A stretch of DNA of 25,900 nt, taken from a virus. This document shows positions 6,218 to 13,150 of the stretch, piece by piece. Made by a program: the position numbers and the translations under genes. Within the stretch, counting starts at the first letter, position 1. The number at the start of each line of letters is the position of its first letter. A model generated the notes under the pieces. It saw only the letters and a program-made list of their open reading frames with translations, was not told the origin of the DNA and made no database searches. Location of the stretch: positions 1-25,900 of IMG/VR virus record IMGVR_UViG_3300013021_000008. The stretch is one strand, 5' to 3'.

Positions 6218-6394
6218 TCTCACTGGACAACTTCCACCGCTTTCACAACTGCTTCCAACATCTCTTTCATCAACACTTAGCTTAATATCAACTTCTTCTT
6301 CAAGATTAGCATCACAATGCAAACAATAACCTCTGTGATTAGATGTTAACTTACCACATTTAGGGCAGTTAACCATTTCAATTTCTTTGGACAT
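6215..6394 (-). CDS. Small zinc-ribbon protein
   Basis: The ATG at 6394 has GGAGGTGG upstream, giving 59 aa. CPKCGK (residues 10-15) and CLHC (about 24-27) form a classic four-Cys zinc ribbon, followed by an acidic linker and a second Cys pair near the C-terminus (SSCESGGSCPVR). Such ribbons in phage early operons usually bind nucleic acid or RNA polymerase, but this one has no further identifier. It is flanked by two copies of a 43-bp repeat. Confidence 0.65.
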   Translation of the reverse strand: MSKEIEMVNCPKCGKLTSNHRGYCLHCDANLEEEVDIKLSVDERDVGSSCESGGSCPVR

Positions 6395-6405
6395 ATTCCA
6401 CCTCC

Positions 6406-6448
6406 TTACTAATATTATTTTCATTTTTAGTATATTTGAAAATAACTA
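6406..6448 (-). repeat. 43-bp spacer repeat, copy upstream of the zinc-ribbon gene
   Basis: This is the partner of 6175-6217. It starts with the TAG stop of the 55-aa gene and ends before the GGAGG of the zinc-ribbon gene. The inverted repeat arms TACTAA and TTAGTA are perfectly kept, while the six differences lie outside the arms. Confidence 0.7.
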
Positions 6449-6613
6449 TAAATCACGCCCCATATTATTTTCCCAAGCTGAGTCTAAAATTTTCTGCATT
6501 TCTATTACATCTTTTTTAATTTCAATTAACAATTCCCTTTCTTCTGCATTTGGATGTTTTCCTAATAATTCGTCTATTTTACCTAACGTGTCATATTTTT
6601 CTGGTAAACTTAT
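6446..6613 (-). CDS. Small helical protein (55 aa), probable ATA start
   Basis: From 6613 the frame encodes a protein-like, strongly helical peptide (KYDTLGKIDELLGK, then AEERELLIEIKKDVIEM, ending NNMGRDL). Upstream there is no ATG, GTG or TTG before the frame's stop codon. GGGAGG lies seven bases before ATA (6613-6611), which overlaps the previous TAA as ATAA, mirroring the usual ATGA coupling. The only standard start in the first two thirds is an internal TTG (codon 29), which would leave 27 residues. A G-to-A change or sequencing error in an original ATG is the simplest alternative. Confidence 0.5.
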   Translation of the reverse strand: MSLPEKYDTLGKIDELLGKHPNAEERELLIEIKKDVIEMQKILDSAWENNMGRDL

Positions 6614-6729
6614 ATGTTTTCCTCCCTCTCTGCCCTCTTATCTACCCACATAAAACACATTTCATGCATACCGTCAATTTCTTTTTCATCAGGCTTAATT
6701 TCTTGCTTACACTTTTTACATATTTTCAT
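6610..6729 (-). CDS. Very small Cys-containing protein (39 aa)
   Basis: The ATG at 6729 sits eight bases after GGAGG. The peptide begins MKICKKCKQEI, a CxxC knuckle, and has a later MHEMCFMW that can complete a Cys/His metal site. The C-terminus is charged (KRAEREENI). It is probably a mini zinc finger. Its last codons form the ribosome binding site of the next gene, and the stop overlaps that gene's putative ATA start. Confidence 0.5.
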   Translation of the reverse strand: MKICKKCKQEIKPDEKEIDGMHEMCFMWVDKRAEREENI

Positions 6730-6743
6730 AGCTTCCTCCTTTT

Positions 6744-6935
6744 CTATTTAATTTTATATTTATCTAAAAAATCAAATATTATAAAACCCGCTTGGATTAT
6801 AAAAACTATTGCATATATTGAAGTTATTGTCATAATTCCGCCAAATAATAAATCGAACGCCCACTCGTCTAACTTATGTGCATACTTGTTAAAAAATATC
6901 CATAAAACAATTAAGCTAATAGTTAGTGAAATCAT
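6744..6935 (-). CDS. Small two-helix membrane protein
   Basis: This 63-aa protein starts behind AAAGGGG. It has two hydrophobic stretches (about residues 1-16 and 30-56) separated by a charged segment (NKYAHKLDEWAF), and ends in a basic tail. Function is unknown. It is one of several early membrane peptides in this window. Confidence 0.55.
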   Translation of the reverse strand: MISLTISLIVLWIFFNKYAHKLDEWAFDLLFGGIMTITSIYAIVFIIQAGFIIFDFLDKYKIK

Positions 6936-6936
6936 A

Positions 6937-7116
6937 TTATAACCCCTTTCTAATTTTAAGCAACCATTCAGCAGGTTTGTCAGTTAACTTTCCCATTGTG
7001 TCAAAAAACTTAATTATAATTTTAGGTAGATTTTTAGGATACTTTTTATTTTTAATAGCTGCGTATTGGTCTGGATGATCAACTTTTAATTCTTCTTCAA
7101 TGGAAACTTTAAGCAA
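6937..7116 (-). CDS. Small hypothetical protein (59 aa), TTG start
   Basis: A TTG at 7116 lies eight bases after GGGGGG, and the frame runs 59 codons to a TAA that abuts the next gene. The peptide is basic and mixed (SIEEELKVDHPDQY, then NLPKIIIKFFDTMGK, then PAEWLLKIRKG). No motif is recognised. It explains the gap of about 200 bases downstream of the PAPS-reductase-like gene. Confidence 0.55.
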   Translation of the reverse strand: MLKVSIEEELKVDHPDQYAAIKNKKYPKNLPKIIIKFFDTMGKLTDKPAEWLLKIRKGL

Positions 7117-7129
7117 TTTAATCGCCCCC

Positions 7130-7933
7130 CTAATTATCTGACATCATTTTTAATTCGCATTGGCCTTCAGCAGTCTTTTCTTTGCGCCCTCCATTTATCC
7201 ACCATTCCATTACTTCTTCACCGGTTTTCCATTGTGTTTCTTTACCTCTGCGATTTCTTTCTTCTAACATCCTCTCAAATGTTCTAATATAATTTTGATA
7301 AAACTTAGGGTATTTGTGTGCTTCAAATTTCATTTGTCGCTTATTGGCAAGCGGGCACATTATACAACCTAATCTATCAAATCCTTCATCATATAATTTA
7401 CAGTAGTTTAAGTTTTGTTCTTCAATGAAATCCCAAACATCTTTATCCGACCAGTTGATAATCGGGTTAAGATAAAACTTATCACTTTTTCTAGTATCTT
7501 GCTCAAAAACACACCTATTTGCTCTATTATTACTTTCGGCTCGTCTGACGCCTGTGACAACTATTTTTCTACCATTGCCGCCTTGTTCTTTTAGCACATC
7601 ACAACAATATCTAACCATTCTAGTAGGAGGCATTAATTTTCTAGGTATAAGTTCCCACATGGTTTCTTCTGGATGGTGCATTTCTACATCTGGATGTTCA
7701 TTTCTAATATAATTAACTAACTCTGGAGGATCAACAGTAGTCATATTATAATGAGCATCATATTTAACCTCTGCCATATCGGCAAGCGTTTTTATAACAA
7801 GACTATCCTTCCCACCACTAAAAGCTAAATAATAACCTTCATCTATTTGGTGCATTTGCAAAGCAATTACTGATTGTTTAACTTTATCCTCAAATTCCAT
7901 TCCATCTTCACCAATTTTAGCTCTTTGTAACAT
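7130..7933 (-). CDS. PAPS/APS-reductase-like protein with Fe-S cluster signature
   Basis: This 267-aa protein belongs to the adenine nucleotide alpha-hydrolase fold. The PP-loop SGGKDS (residues 39-44) binds ATP or PAPS. RYCC (Cys 110-111) and CIMC (Cys 190-193) reproduce the CC-X80-CXXC signature that holds a 4Fe-4S cluster in APS reductases. The C-terminus is basic and Trp-rich (METWW-like EVMEWWINGG). Phage members are common, but their substrates are mostly unknown: sulfate assimilation, tRNA or DNA thiolation have been suggested for relatives. An ATG at 7900 is a second possible start. It forms an operon with the 49-aa gene behind the promoter at 8106-8134. Confidence 0.85.
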   Translation of the reverse strand: MLQRAKIGEDGMEFEDKVKQSVIALQMHQIDEGYYLAFSGGKDSLVIKTLADMAEVKYDAHYNMTTVDPPELVNYIRNEHPDVEMHHPEETMWELIPRKLMPPTRMVRYCCDVLKEQGGNGRKIVVTGVRRAESNNRANRCVFEQDTRKSDKFYLNPIINWSDKDVWDFIEEQNLNYCKLYDEGFDRLGCIMCPLANKRQMKFEAHKYPKFYQNYIRTFERMLEERNRRGKETQWKTGEEVMEWWINGGRKEKTAEGQCELKMMSDN

Positions 7934-7934
7934 T

Positions 7935-8084
7935 TTAATTCACTTCCCAAGCATCTAATACTTCTTTATTAGAATGATCAAGCTCAAATTTATTTATTCC
8001 TTTTTCAAAACTTTCAGCTTTAATTGAAGATTGTCCTTGATATTTACTTTCTTTATCAACATAATAAATTAATATTTCTTTCAT
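7935..8084 (-). CDS. Small hypothetical protein (49 aa)
   Basis: The ATG at 8084 is preceded by GAGGTGAT, an excellent anti-SD match, four bases upstream; the ATG two codons earlier overlaps that site. The peptide MKEILIYYVDKESK looks like a first beta strand, and a helix follows (SFEKGINKFELDHSNKE), so a small alpha/beta domain is likely. It is the first gene behind a consensus promoter and runs straight into the reductase-like gene, two bases apart. Confidence 0.6.
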   Translation of the reverse strand: MKEILIYYVDKESKYQGQSSIKAESFEKGINKFELDHSNKEVLDAWEVN

Positions 8085-8105
8085 TTTCATCACCTCTTAC
8101 TTAAT

Positions 8106-8134
8106 ATTATACAGCACATATTCCAAAAAGTCAA
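8106..8134 (-). promoter_or_regulatory. Consensus sigma-A promoter
   Basis: On the minus strand TTGACT (8134-8129) and TATAAT (8111-8106) are 17 bases apart, located just after the DnaB gene stop. It should start a transcript beginning with the 49-aa gene and the PAPS-reductase-like gene, independently of the replication genes upstream. No terminator is visible between DnaB and this promoter. Confidence 0.75.
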
Positions 8135-8147
8135 GCTATTTTAATAA

Positions 8148-9482
8148 TTATTTTCTTAAAATTTCAATTTTATTTTTCATTCCCATATCCAGCTCATAAC
8201 CATCCTCCCAACGAACAATATCTTTGTAGAAATACATCTTGCAGACACCTGTCCCCGATGTTCTTCCTTTCTCCTGTATCATCTCGCCTAATACTCTATT
8301 CCCTCTAGTTTTGTTCTGTTTTTCAATAGACTTTTCTTCTAAATAATCCGGTCTGTGCAACAACCATATTTCATCAGCTGTTTCCTCAATTTCACCGCCA
8401 CCTCTCATATCGCTCATTTGTGGTCGCTTGCCTTCTTTGTGATTACTTCTTGTCAACTGCGAAACTAGAATAATCGGCACATTAAGCTGTAATGCAAGAC
8501 TTCTAAGGCTTCGACATATACCACCTATTTCTCGCACCATATTAGCTCTCTTGTCATATCCTATATTTTGCAGATAATCTACAACTATCACATCGAGTTG
8601 GCCCATATCTTTGTTAATTTTTCTGCAAACAGCTGCGATGTCATCAACATTCATATTTCTTTTTTCGCTGATGAATAAGTTTTTCTCATACTTATCTAAT
8701 ATATTATAAGCATTAGCAATAGCATTTTGTTGAACCTCTGATAACTTTTGAGCCTTGTCATAATCATTAGCAGGCACACAACTTTCGCTAACTATTAAGC
8801 GATCAACCACTTCTTTTGCGTCCATTTCAAGCGATATCATAGCTGCTTTGCCACCATTGAATAATATATTTCTCATCACCTTAATCGCAAAAGCTGTCTT
8901 ACCTACCGACGAGTTAGCTCCTAATACCGTAAGGTGTTTTCGCTTAAGTCCGCCCCACTTGTTGTCTATCTGATACAATCCAGTCTTAACGCTATCATCA
9001 CCTTCACCTTCTAATCGCTCCACATAGTTGCCATACGCCTTGATTAGAGCATCGCCAAGCAGGTAGTTAGTTTCATCATTATCTAGTTCTGAAGTAACTT
9101 TGAATATTAACTCTTGAGCCTTGTGTAGCATTTCTTCTGTTGATATATCATTATCTTTAGTTAATTTGTGTATTTTTTTAATTTTTTCAATTAAATTTCT
9201 TTTAGCATAATTTTTGTATAACAATTCAATACTGTCATCAAACTCGTGAAATAAGTCTTTTTCTGGCAGTTCGTCTGCGGTCATTCCTACATCACTAGTT
9301 ACTAACTTAACTATCGATAAGTTTTCATTATTATTTCTCTGCTTAACTATCCAATTATACACTTCCTTCATTTTGCTGTCAGTAAAATAATTCTTGTTAC
9401 ATTTCTCTATCAAATCATCAGCTAACTCTGGATCGGCTAATGTTGCGGCTATCACATTTTTTTCTAACTCAACTTGATTCAA
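8148..9482 (-). CDS. dnaB: Replicative DNA helicase, DnaB family
   Basis: This 444-aa protein starts at TTG behind GAGGGGG. The N-terminal helical domain (1-100, beginning EKNVIAATL) binds primase or loader. The RecA-like ATPase domain shows Walker A GANSSVGKT (188-196), the SLEM motif (217-220), Walker B VIVVDYLQ (298-305), SQLTRS (341-346) and the MRGGGEIEETAD segment (359-370). The size equals that of typical DnaB. It unwinds the fork as a hexamer, loaded by the initiator-like product encoded at 10894-11709 or by a host loader. No obvious phage loader gene is adjacent; that place is taken by the 164-aa protein upstream. Confidence 0.95.
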   Translation of the reverse strand: MNQVELEKNVIAATLADPELADDLIEKCNKNYFTDSKMKEVYNWIVKQRNNNENLSIVKLVTSDVGMTADELPEKDLFHEFDDSIELLYKNYAKRNLIEKIKKIHKLTKDNDISTEEMLHKAQELIFKVTSELDNDETNYLLGDALIKAYGNYVERLEGEGDDSVKTGLYQIDNKWGGLKRKHLTVLGANSSVGKTAFAIKVMRNILFNGGKAAMISLEMDAKEVVDRLIVSESCVPANDYDKAQKLSEVQQNAIANAYNILDKYEKNLFISEKRNMNVDDIAAVCRKINKDMGQLDVIVVDYLQNIGYDKRANMVREIGGICRSLRSLALQLNVPIILVSQLTRSNHKEGKRPQMSDMRGGGEIEETADEIWLLHRPDYLEEKSIEKQNKTRGNRVLGEMIQEKGRTSGTGVCKMYFYKDIVRWEDGYELDMGMKNKIEILRK

Positions 9483-9484
9483 AC

Positions 9485-9979
9485 CTATTCCCCCTCATAA
9501 TATTCGCATTCATCTAGATTATAATCAAATCTGCATCTACCTACACTACATATTCTACAAAATTCATCTCTAACATTTTTAGGTTCTTCACCGGTGAATT
9601 TTGACCTGTATTCTGTAAATGATCCAAACTCTTTTTTGAAAAAATATAGTGATGGATATTCTATCATTTTTTCTTTAGCAAAATCAACTATACCTTTATA
9701 ATCTAATATCCCATTTTTAATACACTTTAAAGTTACATAATTTATTTCATCAATATCAAATTTATCATGAAAATTGGTTGATTGTTTTTTAAGTTTATCT
9801 TCTCCAAAAACTTCAATTATCATATCATTCCAACTATCATATACTTTGTAGATAGTATGCAGGCTTGGATATTTATCATTATGTGCTGAAAAATCTTGAA
9901 ATTTTACACTTGAAAAACTATTCATTTCCTTTTTAGCTTTTATAATGGCTTTTGGAATATTATCCTTATTCCATTGCAA
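9485..9979 (-). CDS. DNA-binding protein with two homing-endonuclease-associated repeats
   Basis: A TTG at 9979 follows GGAGGTGATAAC; the product is 164 aa. Two copies of the HNH_repeat pattern (helix, short loop, PS.h.....F.SW) are visible: residues 10-58 ending PSLHTIYKVYDSWNDMI, and about 84-128 ending PSLYFFKKEFGSFTEY. These repeats bind DNA next to homing endonuclease domains, but here no nuclease domain is present. The C-terminus carries a four-Cys cluster (CRICSVGRC, then DEC), possibly zinc-binding. It may be a degraded endonuclease or a repurposed DNA-binding factor. It abuts the DnaB gene by two bases. Confidence 0.65.
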   Translation of the reverse strand: MQWNKDNIPKAIIKAKKEMNSFSSVKFQDFSAHNDKYPSLHTIYKVYDSWNDMIIEVFGEDKLKKQSTNFHDKFDIDEINYVTLKCIKNGILDYKGIVDFAKEKMIEYPSLYFFKKEFGSFTEYRSKFTGEEPKNVRDEFCRICSVGRCRFDYNLDECEYYEGE

Positions 9980-10010
9980 GTTATCACCTCCTTTCTAAGT
10001 ATAGCATAAA

Positions 10011-10199
10011 TTATTTATTTTGTCTAATTGTAAATTCTAATGCTTCTTTAGCGATTAAGTTATAATTATCAGTTATAAATTTATCAATAACTTCTTCATC
10101 AACGCCACAATCTTTCAACTTATTAGCCGTTCTTATAATATCTAATTTATAATCATCCCACCACTTATAAAACTCAACATGTACTTCTGGTAATTCCAT
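10011..10199 (-). CDS. Small hypothetical protein (62 aa)
   Basis: It starts behind AAAGGGGG. It is acidic, helical and Trp-containing (EVHVEFYKWWDDYKLDI, then DEEVIDKFITDNY). No known motif. It lies between two replication-region genes in the same operon. Confidence 0.5.
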   Translation of the reverse strand: MELPEVHVEFYKWWDDYKLDIIRTANKLKDCGVDEEVIDKFITDNYNLIAKEALEFTIRQNK

Positions 10200-10213
10200 T
10201 TTTATATCCCCCT

Positions 10214-10621
10214 TTAATTTTCAACTGGATTAATAACTTTATCATTATCAATAATAAATGGCTCACCCTGCTTATAATTGCTATATGTGCCGTGTATTAC
10301 AAAACCCGCCATATAATTAGCGCCTTTACTTGCATCACTCTGACATATCTTTTTAGCTTCCTCAAGTGGTATATTATCATTGCACAATCGCTTTGAACCT
10401 CTAGCACCACGTTTGCTGAAAATAAATACATCATAAGTCTGCTGGTTAAGATATTCTGATATTATTTCTTTATCAAAATTTCCTCTAACATTTGCTATAT
10501 CTATTTCATCATCAATGTTAAGAAAATTATTCTTAATGGCCCACTTAACCAAAAACCTATCTGGATCATTATAAGTTTCAGCTTCTTTTAAATAAGTTTC
10601 AACCTTAGTTTTAGCTAGCAA
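10214..10621 (-). CDS. Hypothetical protein in replication operon
   Basis: A TTG at 10621 has AGAGGTGG a few bases upstream and gives 135 aa. An upstream TTG at 10693 (159 aa) overlaps the previous gene and lacks a good site. The sequence is mixed alpha/beta: KTKVETYLKEAETY, then FLVKWAIKNNFLNI, then a C-terminal part with ARGSKRLCNDNIPLEEAK and GFVIHGTYSNYKQGEPF that looks like a small beta domain. I do not recognise the family. Confidence 0.55.
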   Translation of the reverse strand: MLAKTKVETYLKEAETYNDPDRFLVKWAIKNNFLNIDDEIDIANVRGNFDKEIISEYLNQQTYDVFIFSKRGARGSKRLCNDNIPLEEAKKICQSDASKGANYMAGFVIHGTYSNYKQGEPFIIDNDKVINPVEN

Positions 10622-10673
10622 TTTACCACCTCTTTCTAGTAAGCAGTTTATAGTGTTGCTTAGCACTTGCTTG

Positions 10674-10805
10674 TTATTGATTAGCTTTTTCAATTATAGC
10701 TTGCTTCTTTTCTTTATTCTTAATATAACCACCTGTATCTAAACATTTAACTTTATTGCCATTAACCTCAAAATATAATCCATTAAAAAATACTTTACTT
10801 TTCAT
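10674..10805 (-). CDS. Small hypothetical protein (43 aa)
   Basis: The ATG at 10805 follows GAGGGGG, and the frame of 43 codons begins MKSKVFFNGLYFEVNGNKVK, a likely beta hairpin, and ends in a Lys-rich helix. It is the first gene behind the promoter at 10852-10880. Confidence 0.5.
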   Translation of the reverse strand: MKSKVFFNGLYFEVNGNKVKCLDTGGYIKNKEKKQAIIEKANQ

Positions 10806-10851
10806 TTTTATTCCCCCTCAATTTATTGCGTTTTCCTCATCTGTTAATACT

Positions 10852-10880
10852 ATTATATATGATAAAACACAACTTGTTAA
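10852..10880 (-). promoter_or_regulatory. Early promoter sharing sequence with the 15781 promoter
   Basis: TTAACA (10880-10875), a 17-base spacer and TATAAT (10857-10852) lie right after the initiator gene. Around the -10 box, a 22-base block (10845-10866) matches the block at 15774-15795 in 20 of 22 positions. The shared part extends on both sides of TATAAT, beyond what sigma-A needs, so a common operator is possible. Confidence 0.7.
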
Positions 10881-10893
10881 GGGAATATTATAA

Positions 10894-11709
10894 TTAATTC
10901 AAATCTGCATAATAATCTATTTTTTCTTCCATCTGCTTAGGCGAATAACCTTGATCCTCTTTCATTCTAGTTTCCAGCTTAACTGCCTGTTTTCGCAACT
11001 TAGTAGCTGACAATATATTCTTATACCAGAAATCATCCTCCTGACACCAATCAATTATCTCCTTAATTTCATCCCAACTATATCCACTATCCCCACCAAC
11101 TGTGCCTAATCTATGAAGACGGTCCATTGCTAACGACCAACTTTGCATAGTTTTTGCAGAATCTTTAGGAACGGGCTGGTTAGGTATGTTAGACTTAATT
11201 TTCTTTTTGAGATACATTGCTAACTGATAAGGTTTGCTGTTTTTATCAAATTTAACTTTATCGTCAGAATCTTTGTTCTGACTAGAAGTGTTAGAGTTGT
11301 TATTATTAATACTGTTATTATTAGTACTGTTATTATTAGTACCTTCATTCTCCATTCCTTCATTTTGTGTACCTTTATTTTCTATGCCTTCAATTTGTGG
11401 GTATGGTTCTAAAGTGTAAATGTTATTTTGCCACTTCCCCTCTTCCTTGTGTTTGTCAATAGTTATATATCCTTTATCTAGCAACTGTTTTCTATATTTA
11501 TAGAATCTATTTTCGCTTATTTGCAGGTGATCACACATTAAACTTATTGAAGGAAATGCGGTCTTGCCTGTACCAGTATAACTTGCTAAATAAGCGTATA
11601 TTCCTTTAGCTTCAATATCTAAATCCTTATCCTGCATAATCTTTTTAGCAATTGTGCCATATCCTTTATCAAATATTCCAGCTAATTTACCAGAATTTTT
11701 ATCCACCAC
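10894..11709 (-). CDS. Phage replication initiator (winged-helix, DnaD/O-like)
   Basis: GTG at 11709 lies eight bases after AAGGAG; earlier GTG at 11718 overlaps that site. The 271-aa protein has an N-terminal winged helix-turn-helix (about residues 15-100: LDIEAKGIYAYLASYTG, then SLMCDHLQISENRFYKYRKQL), an Asn/Glu-rich linker made of 5-residue repeats (about 108-145), and a C-terminal domain ending DWCQEDDFWYKNILSATKLRK, typical of initiators that bind the origin and recruit DnaB. The linker DNA contains 15-bp tandem repeats that may be the origin itself, as in lambda O. It lies upstream of DnaB in the same early region. Confidence 0.82.
   Translation of the reverse strand: MVDKNSGKLAGIFDKGYGTIAKKIMQDKDLDIEAKGIYAYLASYTGTGKTAFPSISLMCDHLQISENRFYKYRKQLLDKGYITIDKHKEEGKWQNNIYTLEPYPQIEGIENKGTQNEGMENEGTNNNSTNNNSINNNNSNTSSQNKDSDDKVKFDKNSKPYQLAMYLKKKIKSNIPNQPVPKDSAKTMQSWSLAMDRLHRLGTVGGDSGYSWDEIKEIIDWCQEDDFWYKNILSATKLRKQAVKLETRMKEDQGYSPKQMEEKIDYYADLN
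11299..11343. repeat. Three 15-bp tandem repeats in the initiator gene (origin candidate)
   Basis: On the plus strand the unit GTTATTATTARTACY occurs three times head to tail (11299, 11314, 11329) with only one or two differences. It continues to about 11403 as more diverged 15-base units. It is extremely AT-rich and lies between the DNA-binding and C-terminal domains of the initiator. Iterons inside the initiator gene are established for lambda O and many related phages. Here the role is inferred; a simple coding repeat is the alternative. Confidence 0.55.
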
Positions 11710-11710
11710 T

Positions 11711-11899
11711 TTACCCACTCCTTTTATTCACAATTTTAGCATTACCATGATTAATAACAATAGGATAAGTGCCGCAATTAACACAATAAAAACCATCATC
11801 TTTATTGATTATAGATTTATGACCACAATTATCACATTTACATTCTGTTAATGGTATTTCATTAGCTTTTAACACCGCTTCTCTTTGAGCAAAAGTCAT
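11711..11899 (-). CDS. Small zinc-ribbon protein
   Basis: This 62-aa protein starts behind AGGAGGTAGA. The Cys pairs CDNC (about residues 22-25) and CVNC (about 39-42) form a zinc ribbon. The helix before it (FAQREAVLKANEI) and a basic C-terminus (NAKIVNKRSG) could bind nucleic acid. It directly precedes the replication initiator, whose start lies inside its last codons. Confidence 0.6.
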   Translation of the reverse strand: MTFAQREAVLKANEIPLTECKCDNCGHKSIINKDDGFYCVNCGTYPIVINHGNAKIVNKRSG

Positions 11900-11915
11900 A
11901 TTCTACCTCCTAATA

Positions 11916-12377
11916 TTATAATGACATACTATCCAACTCATTACAACACTTTCTAACCAACTTTTTAATCTGCTTGTAATCCTCTCTACCACCCTTAAAA
12001 TCCTTAGCTAACTCTATACATTTATCCTCTAATTCATCTGGATATTCAAAGTAAAACTTTAATTCTCGTTTCTGTTGCCCATTTAAGCTGTCTAATAGCC
12101 TCTTAATAGCCTTTTTAGCTTTGAGTAAGTGTTTATACCTCCTTTCAGCATGAAGCCTTAAATCAGCTATTTGAATAGCTCTAGCACCTACTGCGTCATA
12201 GTTGCTGTTCTGCTGTACATAAATCTTATCATAGTCAATACCTTTCATAATGTCATAATCATCATCAGTGTATTTTTCTTTCCACTTATACTTGTAGTCA
12301 ACTATTACATTATCAAGTTTGTTACGATAATATAATTTTAGTATTTCTTCTGGATAAAATTCATCAACTACATTCAT
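11916..12377 (-). CDS. Hypothetical helical protein, possible DNA-binding regulator
   Basis: This 153-aa protein starts behind AAGGGTGG, and its ATG overlaps the upstream stop as ATGA. The N-terminus is Tyr- and Lys-rich (YYRNKLDNVIVDYKYKWK). The C-terminal half is a run of helices (RRYKHLLKAKKAIKRLLDSL, then LEDKCIELAKDF, then YKQIKKLVRKCCNEL) that resembles the sigma-like helix bundle of phage regulators, but not strongly enough for a family name. It lies between the ERF gene and the initiator. Confidence 0.5.
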   Translation of the reverse strand: MNVVDEFYPEEILKLYYRNKLDNVIVDYKYKWKEKYTDDDYDIMKGIDYDKIYVQQNSNYDAVGARAIQIADLRLHAERRYKHLLKAKKAIKRLLDSLNGQQKRELKFYFEYPDELEDKCIELAKDFKGGREDYKQIKKLVRKCCNELDSMSL

Positions 12378-12523
12378 GGCTGCACCACCCTTATCTGCTC
12401 ATAATAATCATAAAATTTAGATTCTATTTCCTCTATTCTGTGTTGATCGTCAACTACACACTTTACAAATTTTCGTGGTTTCTTAAGTAAATCGCAAGTT
12501 TGCTGGATAGAAAGGTGAGCCAT
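12374..12523 (-). CDS. Small hypothetical protein (49 aa)
   Basis: The ATG at 12523 follows AAGGAGGTGA and overlaps the ERF stop (TAATG). The peptide starts MAHLSIQQTCDLLKKPRKFV, a short helix with a basic patch like the DNA-contact part of an excisionase-type fold, then continues with a charged helix. Its stop overlaps the next start. Function is unknown. Confidence 0.55.
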   Translation of the reverse strand: MAHLSIQQTCDLLKKPRKFVKCVVDDQHRIEEIESKFYDYYEQIRVVQP

Positions 12524-13149
12524 TAACTCACCTCCTTATTTAACTTTTTAATTAATTCTTCAATTTGTGATTTGTCTGTTGATGCTATATGCTTCATACC
12601 TTTGTAACCTTCTTGTTTAAGCATTTTCTTAACCTTATCAGCATCATCACTTTCTAACCACTCATTAATAATTGCTATCTGCTTCTTAGTAGCTGTTTTA
12701 ACCTGCTTATTACTTCGGGATGAGTTATTATTGATACTTTTCCGACTACCCCTGCTGTTACTTCCATCTACATCTTCTTCACTTGCTAATCCAGTTGCAG
12801 CAGCTAATGAATATCGTCTAGCATATGTTATACTACTTCCTGCACCTTGCACATCGCTCATAGACTTGCCAGTATCTTTAGGTAATCCTACTGGGCCAAA
12901 AGATAACCATTGACCGCTTTCATGAAAGATATTAGTTGTTACCAGTATATTACCTCTTTCATCATAGCCAACCTCTTGGTTGAATGATAAACCTTTACCA
13001 CTCATAGCTTCCTTAACTACATCTACAACACTATCTAATTTAGCATATTTGTAGCCATAACCTTTGGTGTCTTTGACTGGGTTTACAACTTCCTGCTGAA
13101 ACTCCATAAATGCTTTCATAACCTCATTAACTTCATTGCTCATTTTCAT
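12523..13149 (-). CDS. ERF-family single-strand annealing recombinase
   Basis: This 208-aa protein starts behind AAAGGGG. The ERF core is clear: YKYAKLDSVVDVVKEAM (residues about 34-50), FHESGQWL, then GAGSSITYARRYSLAAATG and SEEDVDG (about 100-128). After a Ser/Asn linker, a small C-terminal domain (KKQIAIINEWLESDDADKV) follows. ERF proteins form rings that anneal complementary single strands during phage recombination and circularisation. The RecB-like nuclease upstream could supply the single-strand ends, making an exonuclease-annealer pair. Confidence 0.92.
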   Translation of the reverse strand: MKMSNEVNEVMKAFMEFQQEVVNPVKDTKGYGYKYAKLDSVVDVVKEAMSGKGLSFNQEVGYDERGNILVTTNIFHESGQWLSFGPVGLPKDTGKSMSDVQGAGSSITYARRYSLAAATGLASEEDVDGSNSRGSRKSINNNSSRSNKQVKTATKKQIAIINEWLESDDADKVKKMLKQEGYKGMKHIASTDKSQIEELIKKLNKEVS

Positions 13150-13150
13150 A

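Noticed and set aside
7130-7933. DndC, part of a DNA phosphorothioation system
   Set aside because: No DndA/B/D/E-like genes are present, and the Cys spacing fits APS reductases better.
11299-11343. CRISPR-like short repeats
   Set aside because: The units are directly adjacent without spacers and lie within a coding frame.
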